Positions 7,555 to 14,524 of a stretch of DNA of 43,766 nt are shown here, piece by piece. Origin of the DNA: Clostridia bacterium (lineage in GTDB: Bacteria > Bacillota > Clostridia > Christensenellales > Aristaeellaceae); contig JAUMVG010000025.1 in NCBI GenBank assembly GCA_030530315.1, positions 1-43,766 of the forward strand, read 5' to 3'. The notes below the pieces were generated by a model that saw nothing but the letters and a program-made list of their open reading frames with translations, had not been told where the DNA came from and made no database searches. A program made the position numbers and the translations under genes. The first letter of the stretch is position 1. Each line of letters opens with the position of its first letter.

Positions 7555-10113
7555 GTGCCCGCGCTGATGCTGCCCATTGAGAGAGTTTTCGACCCGGACG
7601 CCATCGACGCCCGCTTTTCCGTGTTCACCCGGCTGCCCGGCTACGTGGCGGTGATGGCCTTCGCGCCGGTGCGGGAGGGCTGCGGCCAGGTGACGGTGGA
7701 CGGCGTGGCGCTGACCCGCTGGGAGCCGATCACCGTCTACGGCCTCCAGCTGCTGCTGATCCCGGTGGGCGAGGTCGCCCGGGAACACGGCCGCAGCTAC
7801 CGCGTGGTCCTGGAGGGCTTCCGCACCCTCAAGGGCCGCCGGTTTCCCCGGTGCGCCTTCCGGCTGCGCACGTCCCTCAGGCGGGCGCGCCTGCCGGAGT
7901 ACGACGCCAACGACGCCCAGGCCCTCGAGGCGGCCCGGGAGGGCATGGTGCTGCTGAAGAACGACAACGGCGCGCTGCCCCTGCCGGCGGATGCCACGCT
8001 GAACTGCTTCGGCCGGGGCCAGCACCTCTGGCGGGTCAGCGCGGCGGGGGCCTCGATGATCAATCCCCGGTGGAAGCCCGGCCTGCACGAGGCGGTGGCG
8101 GAGCACAGCGGCTTCACCCTCAACGAGGAGCTTTCCGAGCACTACCTGGACCCCAGGGCGGGGCTGCCGGACGCGGAGACGCTGGCCCGGGCCCGGGAGA
8201 GGAGCGACTGCGCGCTGGTGTTCATCGAGCGCCACTCCGGGGAGATGCAGGACAACCGGCTCAAGCCGGGCGAGTACGCGCTGACCGAGGGTGAGCGGGA
8301 GATGCTGGCCGCGGCGCGGGCGAACTTCTCCCGGGTGATCGTGATCCTCAACGCCGGCTATCCCATCGCCATGGACTGGTTGCGGGAATGCCCGGTGGAC
8401 GCGGTGCTGTACGCCGGGTACGCGGGCATGCTGTCCGCCTGGGCGCTGGTGGAGATCCTGGACGGGCGCACAAACCCCTCCGGCCACCTGCCGGATACCT
8501 GGCCCTGGGCCTTCGCGGACAACCCCGTCAGCCGCAACTTTCCCATGCCGGACCCGGACGCGCCCTATGTGCCGGAGGACGCCGTGGGCGTGCGGGTGTA
8601 CTACGAGGAGGACGTCTATCTGGGCTACCGCTATTTTGACACCTTTGGCGTGCCGGTGGCCTTTCCCTTCGGCCACGGGCTGAGCTACACCCGCTTCGAG
8701 CTGGAGCCGGTGGGACTCGAGCGCCGCAGAGGCGCGGTCGTGGTCCGCGTGCGGGTGAAAAACGCCGGCCAGCGGGCGGGAAAGGCGGTGGCGCAGCTCT
8801 ATGTCCAGCCGCCCCAGGGGCGGCTGGAGAAGCCGGTTCGGACGCTGGCAGGGTTCGAGAAGACCCGGCTGCTGGCGCCGGGGGAGGAACAAACGCTGGA
8901 GATCACCGCCCGGTACGCGGATATGGCCTCCTTCGACGAGGAGCGCTCCGCCTGGGTGCTGGAGGCCGGGGAGTACGCCCTGAGCGTGGGGGAGAGCCTC
9001 GCGCGGCGGGTTCCCTGCGGCAGCCTGCAATTCGCCGAGCCGCAGGTGCTGGAGGAGGTCCTGCCCCTGGGCGCGCCGGTGGAGCGGATCGACCGACTGA
9101 CCCGGGAGAGCCCGGAGGTCAAGGGCGGGCGCTCCGGCATGGTGCCCCTGGGCGAGCAGATTGCCGTCGCCGCGCCGAGGATGGCCTATGCCCCCGCGCC
9201 GCTGCGCCGATCCGGGCGGCGGGTGCGCTGGGGAGAGGTCGTCAGGGATCCGAAGAAGCTGGAGGCCTTCGTGGCCCAGCTGTCGCTTTACGAGCTGTGC
9301 CGGCTGAACGTCTGCGGCGGCAGCCGCTGGATGCCCTGGCAGGACGGCGCGGCGGGCTTCACGCCCCGTCTGCCGTGGCGCGGCCTGCCCTCCTTCGTGG
9401 TGGCGGACGCCAACGCCGGGTTGAACCTCAAGCGGCCCAACATCGGCTTTCCCGCCAGCAGTGTCATCGCGGCCACCTTCAACCGGCAGATCGCCTATCA
9501 GGTGGGCCGGGTGATCGCTTCGGAGTGCCCGGAGCACGGCGTGTGCCTGAACCTGGGACCGGCGATGAACCTGCACCGCAGCCAGCTCTGCGGGCGGCAC
9601 CCGGAATACTTCTCCGAGGACCCGCTGCTGACCGGCGAAATGGCGGGCTGGCAGGGCAAGGGCCTGGTTGAGGGCGGCGTCGGCTGCTGCTACAAGCACA
9701 TGTTCTGCAACGGCAGCGAGCTGGGGCGGCTGGGCAGCCACAGCGTGGTGTCGGAGCAGGCGCTCCGGGAGCTGTACCTCCGGCCCTTCGCCATCGCCTT
9801 TGGGGTGCAGAAGCCCAGGGCCGTGATGACCAGCTACAACGCCCTGAACGGGCTCTACCCCGGGGAGAACGCGGCGCTGCTGCAGGGGCTGATCCGCGGC
9901 GAGTGGGGCTTTGACGGCGCGATCATGTCCGACTGGGGCAGCTACCGCACCGTGGACGCCGTGGAGATGGTCAGGGCGGGCAACTGCTGGATCACCCCCG
10001 GAGGCCGGAAGTGGGTCTGGCGCGTGTGGCGCGCCGCCCGCCGGGGAGGGATCGACCGGGCGGTGCTGGAAAACAACGTGAAGGCGCTGCTCAAGGGCCT
10101 CGCGGGGCTGTGA
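7555..10113 (+). CDS. Beta-glucosidase, GH3, with permuted domain order
   Basis: The product has 852 residues and no signal peptide, so it is a cytoplasmic glycoside hydrolase. The usual GH3 order is reversed. The alpha/beta sandwich comes first (REGMVLLKNDNGALPL, then ERHSGEMQDN with the acid/base Glu), followed by the fibronectin-III-like domain (FPFGHGLSYTRF, then LAGFEKTRLLAPGE). The TIM-barrel comes last (LNLGPAMNLHR, then the nucleophile Asp in GAIMSDWGSY near residue 793). This permuted layout is known from Ruminococcus albus and Butyrivibrio beta-glucosidases. The start is the GTG with GGAGGG seven bases upstream; an ATG at 7516 overlaps the probable -10. It is divergent from a sugar-type transporter. 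Confidence 0.92.
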   Translation: MPALMLPIERVFDPDAIDARFSVFTRLPGYVAVMAFAPVREGCGQVTVDGVALTRWEPITVYGLQLLLIPVGEVAREHGRSYRVVLEGFRTLKGRRFPRCAFRLRTSLRRARLPEYDANDAQALEAAREGMVLLKNDNGALPLPADATLNCFGRGQHLWRVSAAGASMINPRWKPGLHEAVAEHSGFTLNEELSEHYLDPRAGLPDAETLARARERSDCALVFIERHSGEMQDNRLKPGEYALTEGEREMLAAARANFSRVIVILNAGYPIAMDWLRECPVDAVLYAGYAGMLSAWALVEILDGRTNPSGHLPDTWPWAFADNPVSRNFPMPDPDAPYVPEDAVGVRVYYEEDVYLGYRYFDTFGVPVAFPFGHGLSYTRFELEPVGLERRRGAVVVRVRVKNAGQRAGKAVAQLYVQPPQGRLEKPVRTLAGFEKTRLLAPGEEQTLEITARYADMASFDEERSAWVLEAGEYALSVGESLARRVPCGSLQFAEPQVLEEVLPLGAPVERIDRLTRESPEVKGGRSGMVPLGEQIAVAAPRMAYAPAPLRRSGRRVRWGEVVRDPKKLEAFVAQLSLYELCRLNVCGGSRWMPWQDGAAGFTPRLPWRGLPSFVVADANAGLNLKRPNIGFPASSVIAATFNRQIAYQVGRVIASECPEHGVCLNLGPAMNLHRSQLCGRHPEYFSEDPLLTGEMAGWQGKGLVEGGVGCCYKHMFCNGSELGRLGSHSVVSEQALRELYLRPFAIAFGVQKPRAVMTSYNALNGLYPGENAALLQGLIRGEWGFDGAIMSDWGSYRTVDAVEMVRAGNCWITPGGRKWVWRVWRAARRGGIDRAVLENNVKALLKGLAGL

Positions 10114-10121
10114 GGATGGAA

Positions 10122-10144
10122 GGACCGCTCCGGGAGGGCGGTCC
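10122..10144 (+). terminator. Hairpin after the beta-glucosidase gene
   Basis: GGACCGC (10122-10128) pairs with GCGGTCC (10138-10144). There is no U-tract, so termination would be weak. It is followed by a stronger hairpin at 10171-10214. Confidence 0.4.
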
Positions 10145-10170
10145 TCAGACCGCTGACAAAGTCTGCAAAC

Positions 10171-10214
10171 GCAAGAATCTCTGCCGACGAAGAAGAACAG
10201 GCAGAGATTCTTGC
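10171..10214 (+). terminator. Long perfect hairpin downstream of the beta-glucosidase gene
   Basis: GCAAGAATCTCTGCC (10171-10185) and its exact complement (10200-10214) form a 15-bp stem around 14 bases. The tail TTGCTGTGTT is only modestly U-rich. It probably ends or processes the beta-glucosidase transcript. Confidence 0.55.
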
Positions 10215-10370
10215 TTGCTGTGTTGGCTGCGCCTGCAAAATGCGGTCACTTACGACCGGGTAAGCTCCCTTTTTTGCAGGCTTGCCGCCTTGCCTTGCAG
10301 GTTTTTCAGCAGTCTGTCAGTCTGTTGTCTATTCACGTCGTTGAGGTGGTTTCATGAGATACTTTTTGCG
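10215..10370. other. Gene-free stretch with one further structured segment
   Basis: No open reading frame with a ribosome site is seen. CTGCAAAA (10233-10240) can pair with TTTTGCAG (10272-10279), enclosing a smaller CGGTC/GACCG stem (10243-10258). The rest is T-rich and leads into the promoter at 10371. Confidence 0.4.
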
Positions 10371-10399
10371 TTGAAGTATTGTTTGCTCCATGGTATAAT
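10371..10399 (+). promoter_or_regulatory. Promoter of the ParB-HAD / HAD operon
   Basis: TTGAAG (10371-10376), a 17-base spacer and a perfect TATAAT (10394-10399). Transcription would start near 10406, about 40 bases before the ATG. Confidence 0.85.
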
Positions 10400-10447
10400 T
10401 CATATTGGCCAGGTTAGCGGACCGGGCACTCTGAATAAAGGAAAAGG

Positions 10448-11344
10448 ATGAACATGGCTGAATCCAAGACGAGCTTCCAGCTCTTTCTGGAAGGTGAGGT
10501 CAATCGATACAAGGGCGTATATGTGCCCGTAAAGACCGCCTTTCTCAAGCGCGCCTTTGTCAGGGAGCTGCCCGTAAAGAAGCTGCATCCCAACCCGGAA
10601 GACGAATTCTGCGATCCCCAGATAGGGCCCAATGACGAGATCGTTTCCCGCTATCAGCACGAGATTTGGGTGGCAAAGAAGCAAAGGCGGATCAGAGAAA
10701 TCGAAGAGGATCTGATCGTTGAAAGGATCCGCCCGGACGGGTATATACTGCTGAACGGACACCACCGTTGGGCGGCGGCCAAGCGCATGGGCCTGCGCAG
10801 GGTGCCGGTCAGGATCGTCAATCTGACGCATTCCAGCGACATCAAGAAAATGCTGAAAAACGCGAAGCACGACAAGAGGGTCGCCCTGGATTTGGATGAA
10901 GTCGTATTTGCCTCCGGCCAGGACACGGCGATGGAAAAGGCGCTGCCCTTTCCTGCCAACAGGGTGTATAAGGAGCGCCTGCGCTACGGCGTGCCCGCGC
11001 TGATCCGATATTTCAAGACCAATGGGTACGATGTCTGGGTATACACGGCAAAATACTATTCCATGGAATATATTCAGCACCTCTTCAAGTGGTACGGCGT
11101 GCGGATCGACAACATCGTGACGGGCACCTCCCGAAAGGGCAAGGCGGACGCGGAGGAAAGGAAAAGGCTGGAGACCCTGGTCACCCGGAAGTACCCGCAG
11201 ATGATCCACCTGGACGCCAACTCGCTGGTGCGTATCGACCGCGGCACAAAATCGTTTGAGGAATTCGCGCTGTCGGGCAACCCCCGGACATGGTCCCAGG
11301 AGATCATGGAGATCGTTGGAGGGGCTGAGAAGCATGAAGGATAA
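10448..11344 (+). CDS. ParB-like domain fused to a HAD-type phosphatase domain
   Basis: The product has 298 residues. Residues about 35-125 form a ParB/sulfiredoxin-like domain: a strand with LPVKKLHPNP, a long helix and the nucleotide-site-like LNGHHRWAAAKRMGLRRVPVRIV (NGHHR at 103-107). Residues 143-290 form a HAD-like domain with motif I LDLDEVVF (D148, D150) and motif II VYT (T200). The motif IV position reads HLDANS (D256), lacking the usual second Asp. The HAD half is clearly paralogous to the next gene's product. The start ATG at 10448 has AAAGGA five bases upstream; an ATG at 10454 is also possible. Codon use looks less GC-biased than in the neighbours. Function unknown; a nucleotide- or nucleic-acid-related role is inference. 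Confidence 0.82.
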   Translation: MNMAESKTSFQLFLEGEVNRYKGVYVPVKTAFLKRAFVRELPVKKLHPNPEDEFCDPQIGPNDEIVSRYQHEIWVAKKQRRIREIEEDLIVERIRPDGYILLNGHHRWAAAKRMGLRRVPVRIVNLTHSSDIKKMLKNAKHDKRVALDLDEVVFASGQDTAMEKALPFPANRVYKERLRYGVPALIRYFKTNGYDVWVYTAKYYSMEYIQHLFKWYGVRIDNIVTGTSRKGKADAEERKRLETLVTRKYPQMIHLDANSLVRIDRGTKSFEEFALSGNPRTWSQEIMEIVGGAEKHEG

Positions 11345-11843
11345 AGTGCCCGGGCAGAAGATGCGCATATCCTTTGACCTGGATGAAGTGCTGTTTGTGT
11401 CCCCGGAAACCCATAAAACGGAACCGCCCCTCGCCTTTCCCTTTAACAGGCTGTATCAGGAGCGGCTCCGCCTGGGCACGCCGGAGTTGATCAACACCCT
11501 GCAATCCCTGGGCTATGAAGTGTGGGTCTACACGTCCTCCTTTCGATCGGAAGGCTATATCCGCAGGCTGTTTCAGCACTATGGCACGCGCTTTGACGGG
11601 ATCGTCAACGGAAATCGGCACCTTCGGGAGGTTCAGCGGGACCAAAAGACCATCCTGCCCCAAAAGCTGCCCAACCACTATCGCATATCGCTGCATGTGG
11701 ACGATGAAACCGTCATCTGCACCCTGGGCGGACAGTATGGCTTCCGCACCTACCAACTGGATGCGCAGGACGATGACTGGGTGAAAAAAATCATAGCCCG
11801 CGCCGACGAAATCAGAAAACTGACACAGTACGAACGAAAATGA
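11334..11843 (+). CDS. Stand-alone HAD-like phosphatase, paralogue of the upstream fusion
   Basis: The product has 169 residues. Motif I is FDLDEVLF (D15, D17), motif II VYTSS (T67), a candidate motif III Lys lies in QKTILPQK near 105-111, and motif IV is a full HVDDET (D123, D124). No large cap insertion is present. It aligns through most of its length with the C-terminal half of the preceding protein (FPFNRLYQERLR versus FPANRVYKERLR; YEVWVYT versus YDVWVYT). Its start overlaps the upstream gene by 11 bases and uses GGAGGGG nine bases ahead, so the two are coupled. Related HAD folds include deoxyribonucleotidases, but the substrate cannot be told from sequence. Confidence 0.82.
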   Translation: MKDKVPGQKMRISFDLDEVLFVSPETHKTEPPLAFPFNRLYQERLRLGTPELINTLQSLGYEVWVYTSSFRSEGYIRRLFQHYGTRFDGIVNGNRHLREVQRDQKTILPQKLPNHYRISLHVDDETVICTLGGQYGFRTYQLDAQDDDWVKKIIARADEIRKLTQYERK

Positions 11844-11868
11844 GGTTCTTTACGAAAATTGGGGAAAT

Positions 11869-11894
11869 GCCGTTGGCCTTCATTGACCAACGGC
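11869..11894 (+). terminator. Hairpin after the HAD operon, first of two
   Basis: GCCGTTGG (11869-11876) pairs with CCAACGGC (11887-11894). No U-tract follows; the stronger terminator is 28 bases further on. Confidence 0.5.
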
Positions 11895-11921
11895 GTCAAA
11901 AGAGACGGTTTACAGACTGCT

Positions 11922-11959
11922 TCGGCTCTTTCCCGGATTTCCGTGAAGAGCCGATTTTT
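11922..11959 (+). terminator. Intrinsic terminator of the HAD operon
   Basis: TCGGCTCTT (11922-11930) pairs with AAGAGCCGA (11946-11954), followed by TTTTT. It ends the two-gene unit before the convergent ABC exporter genes. Confidence 0.85.
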
Positions 11960-11984
11960 GTACTTTGAAAAACGGGCAATGCGC

Positions 11985-12716
11985 TCAGCGCTTCCCGCCC
12001 CGCATGCAGCGCAGGAAGGCCCAGGCCGCCATGGCCAGCAGAATGGCGGCGCAGGCGGCCACGGGCGGCAGATGACCCCAGACGCCGGGGCGTCCGGCGG
12101 CGGCGGCGCGGGCGGCCTCCACCGCGTGGAGGAAGGGCAGGGCATTGGCGACCGCGGCGAAAGCGCCGCCCACCAGGCGCACGTCGAACCAGATGCCGCT
12201 CAGCCAGGCGGACAGGTTGGTCAGCAGCGCGCCGCAGACGCCGCCCACCTGCTTTTCGTTCAGGAGGCTGCCGAACAGCAGGCCCAGGGCGATGTAGAAC
12301 ACCGCGCTGACCATCAGCACGGCCAGCGTGCCGGGCAGGTGCGCCAGGGAAAAGCCCAGCGGGGCGCCGGCCAGCAGGCAGAGCAGCGCCTGGAGCAGCG
12401 CCAGGGGCAGCAGCGGCAGCGCGTAGCCCAGCATGAAGTCCGCGCCGGTCATGGGGGAGGCCATCAGCCGCTGGGTCAGCGCCGAGGCGCGGTCCTTGGC
12501 GATCAGCAGCGCGGCGAACAGCGTCAGGAAGGACTGGCCGAACACGGCGATGGCCGGGGTCAGCGCGCTGATCTCAAACAGCGGCACGGGGACGCTGCGC
12601 TGTATGGCGCTCAAAAGGCCCAGCAGCACCAGCGGGAACGCCGCGCCGAAGAACAGCGTCAGCGGGTCCCGGATGAGTTCCATGAGGTTTCTTTTCGCAA
12701 AGGCAAGCATTCTCAC
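11985..12716 (-). CDS. ABC-2 type transporter permease
   Basis: The product has 243 residues and about six hydrophobic segments after a short cytoplasmic N-terminus (FAKRNLMELIRDPLTLFFG is the typical first part of an ABC-2 permease). It is the membrane half of a drug-, peptide- or lipid-type exporter with the ATPase encoded just upstream. The chosen GTG start overlaps the ATPase stop (GTGA) and has AGGAGG seven bases ahead; an ATG two codons later has poor spacing. It is the last gene of a four-gene minus-strand operon with a DUF3021 protein and a LytTR regulator. The substrate is unknown. Confidence 0.85.
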   Translation of the reverse strand: MRMLAFAKRNLMELIRDPLTLFFGAAFPLVLLGLLSAIQRSVPVPLFEISALTPAIAVFGQSFLTLFAALLIAKDRASALTQRLMASPMTGADFMLGYALPLLPLALLQALLCLLAGAPLGFSLAHLPGTLAVLMVSAVFYIALGLLFGSLLNEKQVGGVCGALLTNLSAWLSGIWFDVRLVGGAFAAVANALPFLHAVEAARAAAAGRPGVWGHLPPVAACAAILLAMAAWAFLRCMRGGKR

Positions 12717-13447
12717 GGGCGCGCCTCCTCTCCGGCAGCCAGGGCCACGAAAGCGTCCTCGAAGGTGGCGCATCCGGACCGGCTGATGAGCTGCGCCGGG
12801 GTGCCCAGGGCCTTCAGGGTGCCTTTGGCCATGATGCCCACGCGGTCCGCGAGGGCCTCCGCTTCCTCCAGGTAGTGGGTAGTCAGCACGATGGTCATTT
12901 CGCTCCGCAGCCCCTCGATCACGCGCCACAGCTCCCGGCGGGCCAGCACGTCCAGCCCCAGGGTGGGCTCGTCCAGGAACAGCAGCTTCGGGCGGGAGAT
13001 CAGCCCCATGGCGATGCTCAGCCGCCGCTGCCAGCCGCCGGAGAGGGTCTTCGCCCGGCGTCCGGCCACCTCCGAAAGGCCCATGCGCTCCAGCATTGCC
13101 TCGGCGGCTTCGGCGGCCGCGCGGCGATCCATGCCGTAGACGCCGGCGATGAACCGCAGGTTTTCCCGCACCGACAGGCCCCCGGCCACGGCGGTCTCCT
13201 GGGGAGAGATGTTCAAAAGGGCCCGGGCGGCGGATGACTCGCGGGTGATGCTGTGTCCCAGCAGCAGCGCGTCGCCGGAGGTAGGCGGCAGCAGCCCGCA
13301 GAGCATGCGAATGGCGGTGGTCTTGCCGGCGCCGTTCACGCCCAGCAGAGCGAACAGCTCCCCTTCGGGGACGGTCAGGTCCAGGTTGCGAACGGCCTCC
13401 ACCGCGCCGAAGCGGCGGGTGAGCCCGTGGGTTTCGATGGCGTTCAT
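12713..13447 (-). CDS. ABC transporter ATP-binding protein
   Basis: The product has 244 residues. Walker A is GVNGAGKTT, the Q-loop region is NISPQETAV, the signature is LSGGWQRRLS, Walker B is LLFLDEPTLGLD and the switch His is in LTTHYLEEAE. This is the ATPase class that drives ABC-2 exporters such as those for drugs or lantibiotics. It is coupled to both neighbours by overlaps: its ATG overlaps the DUF3021 stop, and its stop overlaps the permease start. GGAAGGAG lies seven to eight bases ahead of the ATG. Confidence 0.93.
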   Translation of the reverse strand: MNAIETHGLTRRFGAVEAVRNLDLTVPEGELFALLGVNGAGKTTAIRMLCGLLPPTSGDALLLGHSITRESSAARALLNISPQETAVAGGLSVRENLRFIAGVYGMDRRAAAEAAEAMLERMGLSEVAGRRAKTLSGGWQRRLSIAMGLISRPKLLFLDEPTLGLDVLARRELWRVIEGLRSEMTIVLTTHYLEEAEALADRVGIMAKGTLKALGTPAQLISRSGCATFEDAFVALAAGEEARP

Positions 13448-13911
13448 GCTTCTCTCCTTCCGTTGACGGCCTTGATCTTCGCGTCCAGGGCGCGGACCCT
13501 GTGGCGGTAGACCAGGTATTGGGACAGCCAAGTGGCGGCGTAGCTGAACAGCCAGCTGCCCGCCAGAGCCATGGCCCAGGCGGCGTTCTCCGGCCTCCAG
13601 CAGTACAGGCAGACCGGTATGAGCACCACGGAGGTGATGCCCAGGTGGACCAGGCCCTGCTTTAAAAAGCTCCAGCGCTCGATTTCAAAGATCACCGAGC
13701 AGGCGGCGAACACCGCGCCGACCAGGCCGATCAGCAACAGCTGGACGATGACCGCGGTGGTATCGCTGGAAAAGCGGGCGGCAAAGGCCGGGGTGACCGG
13801 CGAATAGCGGCCGTCGGCGCGGACCAGGGAGACGCAGATGCCCACCAGCTGGTTGACGAGCATGCTCGCGGGCGCGCTGACCAGGGCGCGGGAAAGCATC
13901 TTCTTCAGCAT
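13444..13911 (-). CDS. DUF3021 family membrane protein
   Basis: The product has 155 residues and four predicted membrane segments (about residues 14-30, 55-75, 90-105 and 112-130), ending in a basic cytoplasmic tail. Size, topology and position directly after a LytTR gene match DUF3021, a family usually found beside small LytTR regulators and thought to act as their membrane partner or inhibitor. The conserved segment IGICVSLV lies in the first helix. The ATG follows GAGGTGA. The function is inferred from gene neighbourhood and not from a known activity. Confidence 0.8.
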   Translation of the reverse strand: MLKKMLSRALVSAPASMLVNQLVGICVSLVRADGRYSPVTPAFAARFSSDTTAVIVQLLLIGLVGAVFAACSVIFEIERWSFLKQGLVHLGITSVVLIPVCLYCWRPENAAWAMALAGSWLFSYAATWLSQYLVYRHRVRALDAKIKAVNGRREA

Positions 13912-13922
13912 TCGGCTTCACC

Positions 13923-14360
13923 TCACACATCAAACTGTTTGCGGATCTTGGAGACATAGCGGCGGGAGGCGTAGGTCACCAGGCCGCCGCGCAGGCTCAT
14001 CCGGATCGTACCGGTCAGGCTGAAATCCATGCCGGTGATCATGGCGGCGTTGACGATCTCCGAATTGGAGATGCGCACGAAGCGGTGCGGGGCGAGGCGC
14101 TCCTCCAGCTCGTAGAGCCGCTGGCGCAGGACGAACACGCCCTGGGCCGTCTGGGCCAGAACCTGCTGGCGCTCGGCATAGACGCGTATGACCTCCGGGA
14201 TGGGTAGGAACACCGCGCCGCGGTCGGTGTGGGCGGTCAGCTGACCGCCCTCGTCCTCCAGCCGGCGGGCCAGCGCCTCCAGCTCCGGCGTGACCTTCGG
14301 CGCGCACAGGACCGCCTTCGGTTCCGCCAGACTGGGGTCCACGCGAATCTCCACCTTCAT
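13923..14360 (-). CDS. LytTR-type DNA-binding regulator
   Basis: The product has 145 residues and no receiver domain. Residues about 45-145 form a LytTR domain: FLPIPEVIRVYAERQQVLAQT, the basic LAPHRFVRISNSEIVN core, and a TYASRRYVSKIRK C-terminus typical of the small LytTR proteins that pair with DUF3021. Residues 1-40 form a short alpha/beta extension. It leads the operon with the DUF3021 protein and the ABC exporter and probably controls it. The ATG is preceded by GGAGGTGA. Its promoter overlaps the terminator of the upstream radical SAM gene. Confidence 0.88.
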   Translation of the reverse strand: MKVEIRVDPSLAEPKAVLCAPKVTPELEALARRLEDEGGQLTAHTDRGAVFLPIPEVIRVYAERQQVLAQTAQGVFVLRQRLYELEERLAPHRFVRISNSEIVNAAMITGMDFSLTGTIRMSLRGGLVTYASRRYVSKIRKQFDV

Positions 14361-14411
14361 GGGGTCACCTCCGTCGTCGCCGATAACCGGCGTTCTCTTC
14401 AGCTCGGGGAA

Positions 14412-14440
14412 AGCATAACAAAAAACCCGTTTGGTGTAAA
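14412..14440 (-). promoter_or_regulatory. Promoter of the LytTR-DUF3021-ABC operon
   Basis: On the minus strand: TTTACA (14440-14435), 17 bases, then TATGCT (14417-14412). The -35 lies in the loop and 3' arm of the terminator hairpin at 14422-14448, so promoter and terminator share DNA. Confidence 0.55.
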
Positions 14441-14448
14441 CGGGTTTT
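14422..14448 (-). terminator. Terminator of the radical SAM gene
   Basis: AAAACCCGTTT (14422-14432) and AAACGGGTTTT (14438-14448) form an 11-bp perfect stem around GGTGT. On the minus strand it runs into a T-rich tail, giving an intrinsic terminator for the gene at 14525-15649. Confidence 0.8.
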
Positions 14449-14524
14449 AGATGAATGGTCGTTTTTGCGCAATGAACGGTCGCTCGCGAGGGCCGAAGCG
14501 GCACGTGGAGAAGGCGCTTTTGCC

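Noticed and set aside
7252-9741. Very long minus-strand open frame running through the beta-glucosidase gene
   Set aside because: It is an antisense frame kept open by GC bias; the real gene is the MFS transporter ending its N-terminus at 7251.
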